A stretch of DNA of 5,307 bases from Oscillospiraceae bacterium (GTDB lineage Bacteria > Bacillota > Clostridia > Oscillospirales > Oscillospiraceae). Below are positions 4,896-5,307 of the stretch, in pieces (within the stretch, counting starts at the first letter, position 1; each line of letters starts with the position of its first letter). The notes below the pieces were generated by a model. The model did no database searches and was not told the DNA's origin. It saw only the letters and a list, made by a program, of their open reading frames with translations. Position numbers and translations under genes: made by a program. Where the stretch lies: positions 1-5,307 of the forward strand of contig JAFRAF010000067.1 in NCBI GenBank assembly GCA_017405545.1. The letters are read 5' to 3'.

Positions 4896-4921
4896 ACCAT
4901 CATAAAAAGGAGGATTATTCG

Positions 4922-5110
4922 ATGGCAAAAGAAACAATCGTGATCGACGGTGTGCGTTACTACGCCGACCGTCCCAGAAGCTGCAGAGGCTGTTTCTTCT
5001 GGAAGAACAGGAAAGCCGGATGCTCTCTCAAGAAAGAGAACTGCTATTACCTGGCGGAGTCTCCGAAAAAGAATTCGCCATGCAATTTATATCATCTATC
5101 CGATCGCTGA
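4922..5110 (+). CDS. Small cysteine-rich protein, probably a 3'-truncated mobile-element gene
   Basis: The ORF has 62 residues. AAGGAGGA (4907-4914) gives a strong ribosome site before ATG 4922; a longer frame from 4805 would cross the terminator and is rejected. The N terminus MAKETIVIDGVRYYADRPRS leads into CRGCFFWKNRKAGCSL (Cys21, Cys24, Cys34), then NCYYL (Cys41) and SPC (Cys54), an arrangement suggesting zinc or another metal ligand set. From memory, similar short Cys-rich proteins occur in Tn1549-like elements and phages and usually continue with further cysteines. The last eight residues (NLYHLSDR) are an out-of-frame reading of DNA that encodes RepA_N in another frame, so the native 3' end appears replaced by a deletion joint. 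Function is unknown. It has no obvious promoter of its own after the preceding terminator. Confidence 0.6.
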   Translation: MAKETIVIDGVRYYADRPRSCRGCFFWKNRKAGCSLKKENCYYLAESPKKNSPCNLYHLSDR

Positions 5111-5307
5111 GATCATGGAGGAAATGAATTGCGGCAAAAACAAGGCGGTTCAGCTTCTGGATGAGCTGGAAAACAAGGTCGGACTGATTGAGCGGAAGCG
5201 TCAGGGCCTTGGAAACCCTAACCTGATCTATGTGAGGAGCTTCTTCCGGACTGTGGATAACTCTGGGGAAAGACACTTCTTGAAGTTTGAAAATAAAACT
5301 TCTGGAA
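5079..5307 (+). pseudogene. RepA_N replication initiator, 5'-truncated remnant (continues past window)
   Basis: In the third forward frame, overlapping the end of the cysteine-rich ORF, the DNA reads HAIYIIYPIAEIMEEMN, then CGKNKAVQLLDELENKVGLI, ERKRQGLGNPNLIYVRSFF and a tail to the window edge with no stop. This is the winged-helix core of the RepA_N replication initiator family of Firmicutes plasmids and integrative elements, which binds the element's origin. Normally some 70 or more residues precede this point; upstream the frame holds no RepA_N-like sequence. The fragment therefore lacks its start and first part of the domain. ATG 5115 lies four bases after the TGA of the overlapping ORF, so reinitiation could make a shortened product, but a working initiator is unlikely. 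Whether the 3' part is intact cannot be seen. Confidence 0.75.

Noticed and set aside
4805..4921. Extended N terminus of the cysteine-rich ORF
   Set aside because: The extension is simply an open frame through a strong terminator; the ribosome site at 4907-4914 fixes the start at 4922.

Overview
The window looks like chromosomal DNA of a gut-type Clostridia member, probably Oscillospirales-like. The reasons are strong AGGAGG ribosome sites, GC-rich genes with AT-rich intergenic DNA, S-layer-homology (SLH) repeats, a Firmicutes-style SPFH/YbjQ/ribbon-helix-helix cluster and a RepA_N plasmid/ICE replication fragment. The lineage is inferred from protein style, not from a search.

Left part (1-2380): the 3' end of an SLH cell-surface protein gene closes with a good intrinsic terminator (601-638). 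A three-gene operon follows on the same strand: a membrane-anchored SPFH/band-7 protein (737-1741), a YbjQ/UPF0145 protein (1762-2073) and an Arc-like ribbon-helix-helix DNA-binding protein (2095-2295). It ends at two adjacent hairpins (2300-2328 and 2355-2381). A perfect inverted repeat overlaps the -35 element upstream of the operon and could be an operator.

Middle (2382-3594): an AT-rich gap holds a near-consensus promoter whose -10 is embedded in a 23-bp palindrome, with a third related half-site over the spacer, yet no gene follows it on that strand. A TtcA-type PP-loop tRNA-thiolation gene (2634-3359) lies on the minus strand. The rplM-rpsI promoter is divergent from it. The rplM 5' leader has competing pairings and is a candidate L13-type autoregulatory leader.

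Right part (3595-5307): rplM and rpsI form the standard L13-S9 operon, closed by a perfect terminator (4466-4500). After it the sequence changes character: about 270 bases of repeat-rich noncoding DNA, two more intrinsic terminators, a small cysteine-rich ORF, then an out-of-frame, 5'-truncated RepA_N replication-initiator segment running off the window. I read the last part as debris or an edge of an integrative mobile element next to rpsI. The cysteine-rich ORF and the RepA_N remnant appear to be joined by a deletion near 5079-5085. No tRNA, rRNA, CRISPR array or intact transposase/integrase gene was seen.
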